Under the pieces are notes generated by a model. That model saw only the letters and a program-made list of their open reading frames with translations, did not search any database and had not been told where the DNA came from. A program made the translations under genes and the position numbers. This document shows positions 16,411 to 25,122 of a stretch of 58,010 nt of DNA, in pieces; the stretch's first letter is position 1; each line of letters starts with the position of its first letter. Location: the NCBI RefSeq assembly GCF_019880555.1, contig NZ_JAINVU010000011.1, positions 1-58,010 on the forward strand, in the 5' to 3' direction. The DNA is from Hephaestia mangrovi. GTDB taxonomy: Bacteria; Pseudomonadota; Alphaproteobacteria; Sphingomonadales; Sphingomonadaceae.

Positions 16411-17985
16411 TCAGCCGCGCTCGATCAGCGCCCTGGCGTCCTCTTTGAACGACGCGTTGCTGCCTGGCCGCGCATAGAACATGTGGCCACCGGGATAGAC
16501 TTGAAGCTGGACGCGCTGATCGCTGCCGAAGCGCGGCATCTGCTCGAGGATCAGCTTCGACCCGAAATAGGGGCACGACAGATCATTGTATCCGTGCGCG
16601 ATCATCACCGCCATGTTGGGATCGGCGGCGATCGCCTGGCGCAGCGCCTGAACCGGCTTGTCGTCGAGCTTGGCATCGTCCCATGCCTCGTTCACCGCGT
16701 AGGATAGCGCATTGTAGCGCGCATCGACCTTCCAGCCGACGACGCGGGTATCGAAATCGACCATCGCGCTGGTCAACGGCGCGATCGAAGCCTCCAGGAT
16801 CGGATCGCCCGACTTGCGCGTCGCCGAACTGGGGAAAGCGTCATAGGACGTGACGTTCGAATCGTAATAGCTGCCGATCTTCTGATCGTCGCGATGGATT
16901 TCGCGCAGATAGGTGTCCTCGTCGATCCGGCCGTCCATGCGGCGAACCAGCTTGGGGTCGAGGCCGGTGAGATCGGAGACGTGTTGGGTAAGGCGGTCGA
17001 TCGCGGCGGGATCGCTGCGGCCGGCGAGCAGATCGGTGACGAACTGGCTCTGCGTATAGGCTTCGACCTGGCTCATCGCCGCGGGGGTCAGCTTGCCCTC
17101 GCGTTCGAGGTGACCGGCCGCCATCGAGGGCAGGTCGATCATCCAGGGCAGCGGCGACAAGCCGTTGTCGTGCGCGGTCGAGGGCGGATCGAGATAGGGC
17201 GAGACCATGAAGATGCCGTTGACCCCGACGCCGAGCTGGGTCTGCAGCTCATGGGCGATGCGCGGCACGCGATAGCCGCCATAGCTTTCGCCGATGACGA
17301 ACTTGCGCGCGCGCATCCGCTGGTTCTTGAGCAGCCAGTCATACACCGCGCGCGACAGATATTTGATGTCGGCATCGGCGTTGAAGAAATCCTTCTTGGC
17401 CTGCTCCTTGTCCTCAAGGCTGCGGCTGAAGCCGGTTCCGATCGGATCGATGAACACGAGATCGGTCATGTCGAGCCAGCTCGACGGATTGTCGTGCGCG
17501 ATCGGCGAATCGGAAGGCGCGTTGCCGTCTTCGCCGAAGCTGACCTGCTTCGGCCCGATCGCGCCCATGTTGAGGAACACCGACGAGGCGCCGGGGCCGC
17601 CGTTGAACGCGAAGGTGACGGGGCGGCGCGGATCGTTGCCCGGCACGGTGTAGGCGGTGTAGACCACCTCGGCGATCTTCTTGCCGTCATCATTGTAGAT
17701 CGGCAGCGTGCCGACGGTGGCCGTGTAGCTGATCGTGCGGCCGCCGATCACCGCCGACTGGCGGACCGACTTGTCGGCGGGGAGCGGCGGCAGATCGGGC
17801 TTGCCCTTGTCCTTGCCTTCGTGATCGGCCTTTGCCGCGGGCTTGCTGTCATCCGCCTTGTCCTGTGCGCTCAACGCGGGCGCGGTGGCGAGGACGAGCG
17901 CCGTCGACGCGGCGAACAACGTGAAAAGGCGCAACGGCAATCCCCCGATCAGGCGTGGATGCGGCGACGGTGGCGCCGGCCGCAT
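16411..17985 (-). CDS. S10 family serine carboxypeptidase-like protein, exported
   Basis: A 524-residue protein with a hydrophobic leader (about 18-40, ending APALSAQ) and the S10 alpha/beta-hydrolase fold. The oxyanion block is FNGGPGASS (127-135), the nucleophile is S234 in GESYGGYR, the aspartate lies in 'HGYNDLSCPY' and the histidine in 'YPGGHMFY' near the C-terminus. It should act in the periplasm as a carboxypeptidase or esterase. The region after the leader is rich in K, D and A and probably disordered. A TTG at about 17943 preceded by GGGGGA could be the true start, removing about 14 residues. It follows trpE by 65 bases. Confidence 0.9.
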   Translation of the reverse strand: MRPAPPSPHPRLIGGLPLRLFTLFAASTALVLATAPALSAQDKADDSKPAAKADHEGKDKGKPDLPPLPADKSVRQSAVIGGRTISYTATVGTLPIYNDDGKKIAEVVYTAYTVPGNDPRRPVTFAFNGGPGASSVFLNMGAIGPKQVSFGEDGNAPSDSPIAHDNPSSWLDMTDLVFIDPIGTGFSRSLEDKEQAKKDFFNADADIKYLSRAVYDWLLKNQRMRARKFVIGESYGGYRVPRIAHELQTQLGVGVNGIFMVSPYLDPPSTAHDNGLSPLPWMIDLPSMAAGHLEREGKLTPAAMSQVEAYTQSQFVTDLLAGRSDPAAIDRLTQHVSDLTGLDPKLVRRMDGRIDEDTYLREIHRDDQKIGSYYDSNVTSYDAFPSSATRKSGDPILEASIAPLTSAMVDFDTRVVGWKVDARYNALSYAVNEAWDDAKLDDKPVQALRQAIAADPNMAVMIAHGYNDLSCPYFGSKLILEQMPRFGSDQRVQLQVYPGGHMFYARPGSNASFKEDARALIERG

Positions 17986-18050
17986 ATCTGGCTGGGGCAG
18001 GGTCTAGCCGCGAACGGCGATCGCTTCAACGGCGGCGAGGCGCCCCCGGC

Positions 18051-19553
18051 TTACTGGCCGAAGCCGGGGGCGGCGGCACGCGCGATGGCTTCGCGGGCAG
18101 CGGCGAGCAACGCGCCCGCCTTGGCCTCGCATTCGCGTTGCTCATAGGCGGGATCGCTGTCGGCGACGATGCCGGCGCCGGCCTGCACGTGCATCACCCC
18201 GTCCTTGACCACAGCGGTGCGCAGCACGATGCACGAATCCATCGACCCGTCGGGCGAGAAATAGCCGACGCAGCCGGCATAGGCGCCGCGCTGTTCGGGC
18301 TCCAGCTCGGCGATGATCTGGCAAGCGCGGACCTTGGGCGCGCCCGAGACGGTGCCGGCGGGGAAGCCGGCGAACAGCGCGTCGAGCGCATCCTTGCCCG
18401 GCGCGAGGCCGCCGACGACGTTCGACACGATGTGCATGACGTGGCTGTAGAATTCCACCGTATAGCTGTCGGTGACGCGCACCGTGCCGGGCGCGGCCGC
18501 GCGCCCGACATCGTTGCGGCCGAGATCGAGCAGCATGAGGTGTTCGGCGCGTTCCTTTGGATCGGCGAGCAACTCGGCGCGATTGGCTTCGTCCTCGGCT
18601 GCCGTTTTGCCGCGCGGGCGGGTGCCGGCGATCGGGCGGATCGTCACCTCGCCGTCGCGGACGCGGACGAGGATCTCGGGGCTTGATCCGGTCAGCGCGA
18701 AGCCGGGCAGATCGAGGTGATAGAGGAAGGGCGACGGGTTGATCCGGCGCAGCGAACGGTAGAGCTCGAATGGCGGCAACGCGAACGGCGCGGTGAAGCG
18801 TTGCGCGAGGACGACCTGAAAGATGTCGCCGGCGAGGATATAATCCTTCGCGGCGAGCACCATCTCGCGATAGCGCGCGGGATCGAGCGTGGGCGTGTAA
18901 TCGACCGGCACCTCGTCCGCCTGGACCGGCGGCGGGAGCGTGGCAGCGGCGAGGCGCGCGGCGACGGCGTCGATACGATCGGCGGCCGCATCGACCAAGG
19001 CACTGGGCGCGGCATCGCCGGGCCAGACCGGCGCGACGAGGAACAGCGCATCGGCGAGGCGATCGAAGATCAGGATCACCGTCGGGCGCACGAACATCAT
19101 GTCGGGCAGGCCGAGCGGATCGGCGGCGGGACGATCGAGCTGCTCGACGAGGCCGACCGTCTCATAGCCGAAATAGCCGACCAGACAGGCCAAGGCGCGG
19201 GGCAGCGCCTCGGGCACGTCCATCCGGCAGCGCGCGACGAGGCTGCGCAGCGCAGCGAGGCTCGGCTCGGCGCACGGCGCGAAGGCGGCGCGATCGGTGA
19301 GCCAGTGGGGATTGATTTCGGCCGTTTCGCCCTGGGCGCGGAACACGAGATCGGGCGCGAGGCCGATCAGGCTGTGGCGGCCGCGGGTCGCGCCGCCCTC
19401 GACCGATTCGAGCAGGAAATCGCCGCGTCCCGGCTCGATCAGCTTGAGCGCGGCGGCGACCGGCGTTTCGGTGTCGGCGACCTCGCGGCGCCAGACCAGT
19501 GCCGGGCGCCCGTCGGCGAGCGCCGCGAGTGCGGCATCGCGTCCCTCGATCAT
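18051..19553 (-). CDS. trpE: Anthranilate synthase component I
   Basis: The 500-residue protein converts chorismate and glutamine (with TrpG) to anthranilate. N-terminal tryptophan-feedback segment 'FLLESVEGG' is present, and the chorismate-binding domain shows 'GSSPEILVRVRDGEVTIRPIAGTRPRG', 'LLDLGRNDVGR', 'HIVSNVVGGL' and 'GAPKVRACQIIAELE'. Length is typical. The start ATG is at 19553, seven bases after the ppiD stop, so the two are co-transcribed. In many alphaproteobacteria trpG and trpD follow; here an S10 peptidase gene follows instead, so the glutamine amidotransferase subunit is encoded elsewhere. Confidence 0.96.
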   Translation of the reverse strand: MIEGRDAALAALADGRPALVWRREVADTETPVAAALKLIEPGRGDFLLESVEGGATRGRHSLIGLAPDLVFRAQGETAEINPHWLTDRAAFAPCAEPSLAALRSLVARCRMDVPEALPRALACLVGYFGYETVGLVEQLDRPAADPLGLPDMMFVRPTVILIFDRLADALFLVAPVWPGDAAPSALVDAAADRIDAVAARLAAATLPPPVQADEVPVDYTPTLDPARYREMVLAAKDYILAGDIFQVVLAQRFTAPFALPPFELYRSLRRINPSPFLYHLDLPGFALTGSSPEILVRVRDGEVTIRPIAGTRPRGKTAAEDEANRAELLADPKERAEHLMLLDLGRNDVGRAAAPGTVRVTDSYTVEFYSHVMHIVSNVVGGLAPGKDALDALFAGFPAGTVSGAPKVRACQIIAELEPEQRGAYAGCVGYFSPDGSMDSCIVLRTAVVKDGVMHVQAGAGIVADSDPAYEQRECEAKAGALLAAAREAIARAAAPGFGQ

Positions 19554-19560
19554 CGCCGCG

Positions 19561-21513
19561 TCAGGGCTGATCGCCGGCCGCGCCGAGCAATTGCTGACGG
19601 ACCTTGGCGATCGCCGCCTCATTGCGGGTGACGCCTACCGCCTTGCGCACCGCGGCGGCGAATTCCTCGGCATATTCGCGGCCGACGAACTGGCCGAGAT
19701 CGCGGCGCGTCGCGTTCACCACATCGGGCTTGTCGCTGGCGTCGCCGCGATCGATCGTGTCGGTATAGACGATCAGCCAGCCGGCGTTGTTGGGCGCTTC
19801 GAGCAGCTTGGCCTGCTTGGCCGGCGTGCTGAACATCAGCGCCAGCGGCGGCGGCGCGCCCTGCGGATTGGCGGCGAGCTGCGCGCGCGTCGCATGGACC
19901 GGCTGGATCGCCTGGTTCGCCGGCAGCTTGGCTTCGGTGAAGGCCTGCGCGATCGGCGTGCCCTTATTGACCTTGGCGACGATCTCCGTGGCGATCTTGT
20001 GCGCGGCCTGATCGGCGCGATCGGTGGTGAAATCCTTCGCCACGCGATCCTTGATCTTGTCGAGCGGCTGCGGCGCGGCGGCGATCACATTGCCCAGCGC
20101 GGCGACCGCGAACGCGCCGTCCTGGCCGACCTGAACGAGCTCGGGCGTATCGCCCTGCTGCGCGTCGAAGCCGGACTGCACGATCTGCGTGAGCCGGGGA
20201 TCGGGGCGGCTCGCCGGATCGGTCGGGTCGATGCCCTGCTGCGTGACCGGGCCGGTCTGCTGCGCGTTGAGCTTCTGATCGGCGACGACTTCGTCGAAGG
20301 TCGCGCCGCTGGTCAGCGCGTCATCGATCTTGTCGTGGATCTGGCCGAGCAGATCGTTGGTCTTCTGCTGCGTGATCTCTTTGGCGAGCACGTCGTGCGC
20401 CTGGGCGAGCGTCTTGCCCGGATCCTGGGTGATCTTCTCGACCCGCGCGACGCTGTAGCCGAAGCCGGTCTTGATCGGGCCGATCACATCGCCCTGCTTG
20501 GCGGCGAACGCGGCATTGGCGAGATCGGCCGAGGTCTGTTTGGCGAAATCGGCCTTGGTGACGTCGCTCGCGGTCGAGGCTTCGAGCCCGGCGGCCTTGG
20601 CGGCGGCGTCGAGCGAGGTGCCGGCCTTGACCTTCTTGGCGAGCGCGTCGGCAGCGGCTTGATCGGCGATGACGACCTGCTTCACCGTGCGCTTCTCGAC
20701 CGGCGCGAAACGCGCGGCCTGTGCCTTGTAGGCCTGGGCGATCTCGGCGTCGGTCGGCGCGGCCTCAGCCTTCACCGCATCGGGCGTGACGATCGCGTAG
20801 CGGATCACGCGGCGTTCGGGGACGGTGTAGCGATCGATATGATGCTGATACCAGGTCGCCAGTTCCTTGTCGGTCGGCGCGGGGCCGGCGGGCATCTGCG
20901 AGGTCGGCACGAAGCCGATCGAGCCGGTGCGCTTTTCGAGCAGCAGCGAGGCATAGGGTTTTGCCAGCTTCGGCGGCACCTGATTGGCGCCAGCCGTCGG
21001 GCTGGTCAGCATCTGCGCATAGAGGCTCTGCTCGATCTGGGTGCGCACCGCGGCATCGGTGAGGCGCTGCTGCTGGAGCAATTGCTGGTAGAGCGCGGGA
21101 TCGAACTTGCCATTGGGGCCCTGCAGCGCGGGGCTGCTGGCGATCTGGCCGTCGATCGCCTTCTTGCTCACCGCCATGCCCTGCGATTGCGCATATTTTT
21201 GGAATGCCAGCGCGTTGATCAGGCGCTCGACCGAGGCATCGAACCCGCCGCCTTGAACATATTCGGCCATCGTCAGCTGCGGATTCTGCTGGCGATAGGC
21301 GTTGTATTCGTCCTGCACCGTGGTCTTGAGATCATTGGCGCTGATCGTCGTCTTGCCGACCGTCGCGATCGTGTCCCCGCTGGCGGCCGGGCCGCCGCCG
21401 CCGAAATTGGTGATGCCGCCCGCGGCGAAAGCGAGCGCGATCAGCACCAGCGCGATCAGGGTGACGACCACCCCGACCTTGGAATGGGTGAGACGACGGA
21501 GGAAGGAAAGCAT
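19561..21513 (-). CDS. ppiD: Periplasmic folding chaperone PpiD (SurA_N and parvulin domains)
   Basis: The 650-residue protein has one membrane anchor (about 12-34, followed by a glycine-rich stretch), an N-terminal SurA-like chaperone region (45-200) and a degenerate parvulin-type isomerase domain (about 240-360, 'FAPVEKRTVKQVVI', 'GPIKTGFGYSVARVEKI'). PpiD sits at the inner-membrane translocon and assists emerging periplasmic and outer-membrane proteins. The ppiD-trpE order is common in sphingomonads and rhizobia. The gene is divergent from tpiA with a 230-base gap. The start at 21513 has a weak ribosome-binding site. Confidence 0.93.
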   Translation of the reverse strand: MLSFLRRLTHSKVGVVVTLIALVLIALAFAAGGITNFGGGGPAASGDTIATVGKTTISANDLKTTVQDEYNAYRQQNPQLTMAEYVQGGGFDASVERLINALAFQKYAQSQGMAVSKKAIDGQIASSPALQGPNGKFDPALYQQLLQQQRLTDAAVRTQIEQSLYAQMLTSPTAGANQVPPKLAKPYASLLLEKRTGSIGFVPTSQMPAGPAPTDKELATWYQHHIDRYTVPERRVIRYAIVTPDAVKAEAAPTDAEIAQAYKAQAARFAPVEKRTVKQVVIADQAAADALAKKVKAGTSLDAAAKAAGLEASTASDVTKADFAKQTSADLANAAFAAKQGDVIGPIKTGFGYSVARVEKITQDPGKTLAQAHDVLAKEITQQKTNDLLGQIHDKIDDALTSGATFDEVVADQKLNAQQTGPVTQQGIDPTDPASRPDPRLTQIVQSGFDAQQGDTPELVQVGQDGAFAVAALGNVIAAAPQPLDKIKDRVAKDFTTDRADQAAHKIATEIVAKVNKGTPIAQAFTEAKLPANQAIQPVHATRAQLAANPQGAPPPLALMFSTPAKQAKLLEAPNNAGWLIVYTDTIDRGDASDKPDVVNATRRDLGQFVGREYAEEFAAAVRKAVGVTRNEAAIAKVRQQLLGAAGDQP

Positions 21514-21745
21514 GGCACCCGTTCTGTCAGGACTAAAGCGCGCCTGCTTTAGGGGGGCGGGCGCGTTGCATCAAGCGTGTGCGCACGCGCTGCCTGGTTT
21601 GAGAATGGCTGCCGCTTTTGCGGTGCCGGCGTGCGCCGCCCGGCGATCCAAGAGACGATCCTGATTGAGCGGAGGAGCGGGCTGGTGCGGCTTCCAAACC
21701 GACTCTAAAGCAGGCGGCAACGATATAAATCAGGGAAGGCATGGC

Positions 21746-22498
21746 ATGACGCGGCGCAAGCTGGTGGTGGGCAATTGGAAAATGAACGGGCTGAAGCGCG
21801 ATCTCGGCGAAGTGCGCGCGATCGGCGCGGCGGCGGCGGCGCATCCGGGCGTCGATGTCGCCTTGTGCCCGCCGTTCACGCTGATCGCCGATGCGGTGGC
21901 GGCATCGCCGGGGCTGGTGATCGGCGCGCAGGATTGCCACGCCGCCGATTCGGGGCCGCATACCGGGAATATCTCGGCGCCGATGCTGGTCGAGGCCGGC
22001 GCGCGGACGGTGATCGTCGGGCATAGCGAGCGCCGCGCCGACCAGTTCGAGACCAGCCAGGACGCCTGGGCCAAGGCCGCCGCCGCGCATCGGCACGGCC
22101 TCCACGTCATCGTCTGCTGCGGCGAGACCGAGGCCGAGCACGACGCCGGCCGCGCCGAGCGCGTCGTCCAGGCGCAGATCGAGAAATCGGTGCCCGACGA
22201 GGCGGCACCCGACTGGTTCACGCTGGCTTACGAGCCGCGCTGGGCGATCGGCACGGGCCGCACGCCGTCGATCGAGGCGATCAACGCGATGCACGCGATC
22301 GCGCGCGCCAAGCTGAAGCAGCTGGTCGGCGGGGAGGCCGCGCGCGGCATCCGCATCCTCTACGGCGGATCGGTGACGGGCGCGAACGCGGGCGACATCT
22401 TCGCCGCGAGCGACGTCGACGGCGGCCTGATCGGCGGCGCGAGCCTGACCGCGGCGAAGTTCGTGCCGATCATCGAGGCGGCCGCCGCGCTGGGGTGA
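21746..22498 (+). CDS. tpiA: Triosephosphate isomerase
   Basis: A 250-residue TIM-barrel glycolytic enzyme interconverting dihydroxyacetone phosphate and glyceraldehyde 3-phosphate. Catalytic residues are all present: K12 (GNWKMNG), H93 (IVGHSERR) and E163 (AYEPRWAIGTG); the phosphate loop 'LYGGSV' and 'GGLIGGASL' are near the C-terminus. AGGGAAGG lies six bases before the ATG at 21746. Transcribed alone, divergent from ppiD. The secG gene often found after tpiA is not here; a low-GC orphan region follows. Confidence 0.97.
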   Translation: MTRRKLVVGNWKMNGLKRDLGEVRAIGAAAAAHPGVDVALCPPFTLIADAVAASPGLVIGAQDCHAADSGPHTGNISAPMLVEAGARTVIVGHSERRADQFETSQDAWAKAAAAHRHGLHVIVCCGETEAEHDAGRAERVVQAQIEKSVPDEAAPDWFTLAYEPRWAIGTGRTPSIEAINAMHAIARAKLKQLVGGEAARGIRILYGGSVTGANAGDIFAASDVDGGLIGGASLTAAKFVPIIEAAAALG

Positions 22499-22809
22499 AG
22501 TGGAGAAAGTGGAGAGCCTGGCGGGGTTTTGCGAGTCTTGCGCCAGGAACGCGCCAGCGAAGCGACGTGTTCGCTGCACCCACGCGACTGTGGCGCGACA
22601 CCCTCGCGCCGGTTGGGACCCAAGGCGCGACGGCGGGGCGGCAGGTTTGCGATCGAGGTTATACATTTATCAAAGAGCGGTCGCCCAAGCGGACGCGACG
22701 GTGTCTCAAACATTTTCCAACATTGGAAGACTCGGCAGGTTTCGCCTCAATTGCCGACGCAGGCAACGCTCAAAGGCGCTCCCGGAACCAATCGTCAGGC
22801 GAGCCGCGG
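22499..22809. other. Intergenic stretch after tpiA
   Basis: About 310 bases with no gene I can support. GC content drops toward 22650 ('gttatacatttatcaaagag') and stays low into the hypothetical gene that follows, suggesting inserted DNA. No terminator with a T-run is evident after tpiA. Confidence 0.5.
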
Positions 22810-23508
22810 CTAAACAGCCCGCAATTCGTTTAGTCTTTTACGAGCGATCCAGTCGCGCGCTTGTTCGAGAAAAGTCGAGATTGAACCATCGCTATTGTGA
22901 GTGGTAAAACCGCCAGCATCACGCATCAACGGGTGGGGGGTAGGATCATTTACTTCGCAGAGAATATTCGCTGCATCCAAGTCATTCATCATGATATTAA
23001 GACAGATAGCCAATGCACGATGCTGACCACGAAGTTCTTGCTCATCTGGTAACTCGGCGAGCATCGACCTCAGAGAGGTGTTTTGCAGCACCGTCTGTGC
23101 TCGCCGGTTGCTCCAATCCAAAATCTCGGCTGCGAGCAGCTCAACTTCGCTTGCGACGAGGGCAATAGGTTCGTCTATGGACGGGGGACGCAGCACCCAT
23201 GCACCCGACGCACGAAATGAAAGTGGCAGTGCTTCGTTTCCGCTTAAACCGACAACATCCCAGAACAATGGGTCCAAAGCCATCGGTTTGACCATCATGC
23301 GGACGATCGCGCCGCGCTCCCAAAGGAGCGACGGCATCACGTTGATGAACCAATCGCCTTTTTGACGAAAGATTTCCCCGCGAGCAAAACGCCAACCCGT
23401 GTGACGAGCCTTGGCTTTAAGAGCGGCATCAAAGTCCTTGCCGCGTTGCTTCACCGATCTCTGCTGTTCCCGCGTCAACTTGGCGGGCCATGCTGGGAGA
23501 TTGCTCAT
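22810..23508 (-). CDS. Hypothetical protein, possibly DUF4304-like
   Basis: A 232-residue soluble protein. Its first half ('KQRGKDFDAALKAKARHTGWRF', 'GEIFRQKGDWFINVMPSLLW') recalls DUF4304-type proteins, where an N-terminal helix leads into strands that read out as 'RxKGxWxxxVxP'; the similarity is from memory and weak. No membrane segment, signal or catalytic motif is visible. Base composition and codon use are clearly lower in GC than tpiA and the M17 peptidase gene on either side, which points to recent acquisition. It has no operon partner. Function unknown. Confidence 0.75.
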   Translation of the reverse strand: MSNLPAWPAKLTREQQRSVKQRGKDFDAALKAKARHTGWRFARGEIFRQKGDWFINVMPSLLWERGAIVRMMVKPMALDPLFWDVVGLSGNEALPLSFRASGAWVLRPPSIDEPIALVASEVELLAAEILDWSNRRAQTVLQNTSLRSMLAELPDEQELRGQHRALAICLNIMMNDLDAANILCEVNDPTPHPLMRDAGGFTTHNSDGSISTFLEQARDWIARKRLNELRAV

Positions 23509-23565
23509 AAAACTGACCTGCCATGATCAGCGACCGCTTTCCACAGTTTCCGCTCGAGAGCCGCC

Positions 23566-23690
23566 TATCGCAAAACCACCCATAGCGGACTTCGCGTATT
23601 CGTCACCGCGCCGTGGCCGGGTCTCGCTTTCGTGCTTGCCGAGGATGGAAGAAGAAGCGGGATCCCGGCTCAAGGACGGGATGACGAGGG
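23566..23690. repeat. Intergenic repeat: CCATAGCGGAC word plus GATCCCGG palindrome
   Basis: The gap contains ACCCATAGCGGACTT (23578-23592) and GCGGGATCCCGGCTCAAGG followed by ACGGGATGACG (23657-23687), a degraded stem TCCCG/CGGGA. The same pair of words occurs at 39803-39918. Such palindromes are dispersed in sphingomonad genomes. Confidence 0.6.
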
Positions 23691-23735
23691 GACGAGGGGC
23701 CGGTTTATCGGGATCGTCTGGCTCGGCCGCGGCGC

Positions 23736-25118
23736 TCATCCGTAGCGCTTCTCCAGCATCGCCCAGGCGGCGCGGAGGCCGTAGGCGTCGCCGCCCTTGG
23801 GGCGGGCGGGCTTGGGTGTCGGGCGCCAGGCGAAGGTATCGAGATGCGCCCATAGCGTGTCCTGCGGCACGAAACGGCGGAGGAACAAGGCCGCCGTCAC
23901 CGCGCCGGCGAAGCCGCCGTCGGGGGCGTTGACCATGTCGGCGATGTCGGACTTGAGCATCTCGTCATAGCCGTCCCACAGCGGCATCCGCCATAGCGGG
24001 TCATGGACTTGAGCGCCGGCGTCGATCAGCGCGGTGGCGAGCGCGTCGTCGTTGACGAAGGTCGCGGGCAGATCGGGGCCGAGCGCGACGCGCGCCGCGC
24101 CTGTGAGCGTCGCGAAATCGAGGATCAGCTCGGGATCGGACTCGCCGGCCCTGGTCAGCGCGTCGCCGAGGATCAGGCGGCCCTCGGCATCGGTATTGGT
24201 GTTTTCGACCGTCAGCCCCTTGCGCGAGCGGAGCACGTCGCCGGGGCGGAAGGCGTTACCGGCGATCGCGTTTTCGACCGCAGGAACAAGCAGATGGAGG
24301 CGGACCTTGAGGCCCGATGCCATGATGAGGCCGGCCAGCGCGATGGCGTGCGCGGCGCCGCCCATATCCTTCTTCATCAGCCGCATCCCGGCGGCGGGCT
24401 TGATGTCGAGACCGCCCGAATCGAACACCACGCCCTTGCCGACGATCGCGACGCGTGGGTGATCGGGCTTGCCCCATTCGAGCTCGATCAGCCTCGGCTC
24501 GCGGCCCTTGGCCGCAGCCTGACCGACCGCCTGGATCATCGGATAGCCCTGCGCGAGCGCGTCGCCGCGGGTGACGGTGAGCGTCGCGTGGTGCGCCTTG
24601 GCCAAGGCCTCGACCTCGGCCTCGAGCTCGGCGGGACCGAGGTCGCCGGCGCCGGTATCGACCAGATCGCGGACCTTGGCGGTCGCAGTGGCAAGGCGGA
24701 CGGTCGGCTCGATCGCGCCGGGATTGCTCGTCAGCAGGACGCGCGGGGCATCGTCCTCGGCCTTGCGGTAGCGGGTGAAGCGATGCTGCGCGAGCAGCCA
24801 GCCGAGCGCGGCCGGGCCGGGATCGCCCGCGGCGAGGCGATAGGTGCCTTCGGGCAGCGCGGTGGCGCGCGAGGCGATCTTCCACGGCGAGCCGTCGGGC
24901 TCGTCGCAGACCAGCAGGGCGGACCAGTCATCGGGCTTGTCGCCGGGCAGGATCGCGGCATTGCCGGGCTTGCCGGTAAGGCGATTGGCGGCGACGATCG
25001 CGCGGACACGCTCGGGCTGGGCGGCGAGCCAGTCGGCCCAGGCGTCGGGATGGACGACGTGGAGCGTCCGGGCAGGCTGGCCCTTGTCGGGCTGGAGAAG
25101 CGCGGTGAAATCGGTCAT
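23736..25118 (-). CDS. M17 family leucyl aminopeptidase
   Basis: A 460-residue protein with a variable N-terminal domain (1-140) and the conserved C-terminal M17 catalytic domain: GKGVVFDSGG (227-236), 'KPAAGMRLMKKDMGGAA' (240-256) and NTDAEGR (308-314), which supply the two-metal ligands and the catalytic lysine and arginine. It releases N-terminal amino acids from peptides, probably in the cytoplasm. The ATG at 25118 lies four bases after the stop of the serine hydrolase gene, so the two form an operon. The upstream open frame beyond 25118 is not homologous and belongs to the neighbour's shadow. Confidence 0.93.
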   Translation of the reverse strand: MTDFTALLQPDKGQPARTLHVVHPDAWADWLAAQPERVRAIVAANRLTGKPGNAAILPGDKPDDWSALLVCDEPDGSPWKIASRATALPEGTYRLAAGDPGPAALGWLLAQHRFTRYRKAEDDAPRVLLTSNPGAIEPTVRLATATAKVRDLVDTGAGDLGPAELEAEVEALAKAHHATLTVTRGDALAQGYPMIQAVGQAAAKGREPRLIELEWGKPDHPRVAIVGKGVVFDSGGLDIKPAAGMRLMKKDMGGAAHAIALAGLIMASGLKVRLHLLVPAVENAIAGNAFRPGDVLRSRKGLTVENTNTDAEGRLILGDALTRAGESDPELILDFATLTGAARVALGPDLPATFVNDDALATALIDAGAQVHDPLWRMPLWDGYDEMLKSDIADMVNAPDGGFAGAVTAALFLRRFVPQDTLWAHLDTFAWRPTPKPARPKGGDAYGLRAAWAMLEKRYG

Positions 25119-25122
25119 CGGA

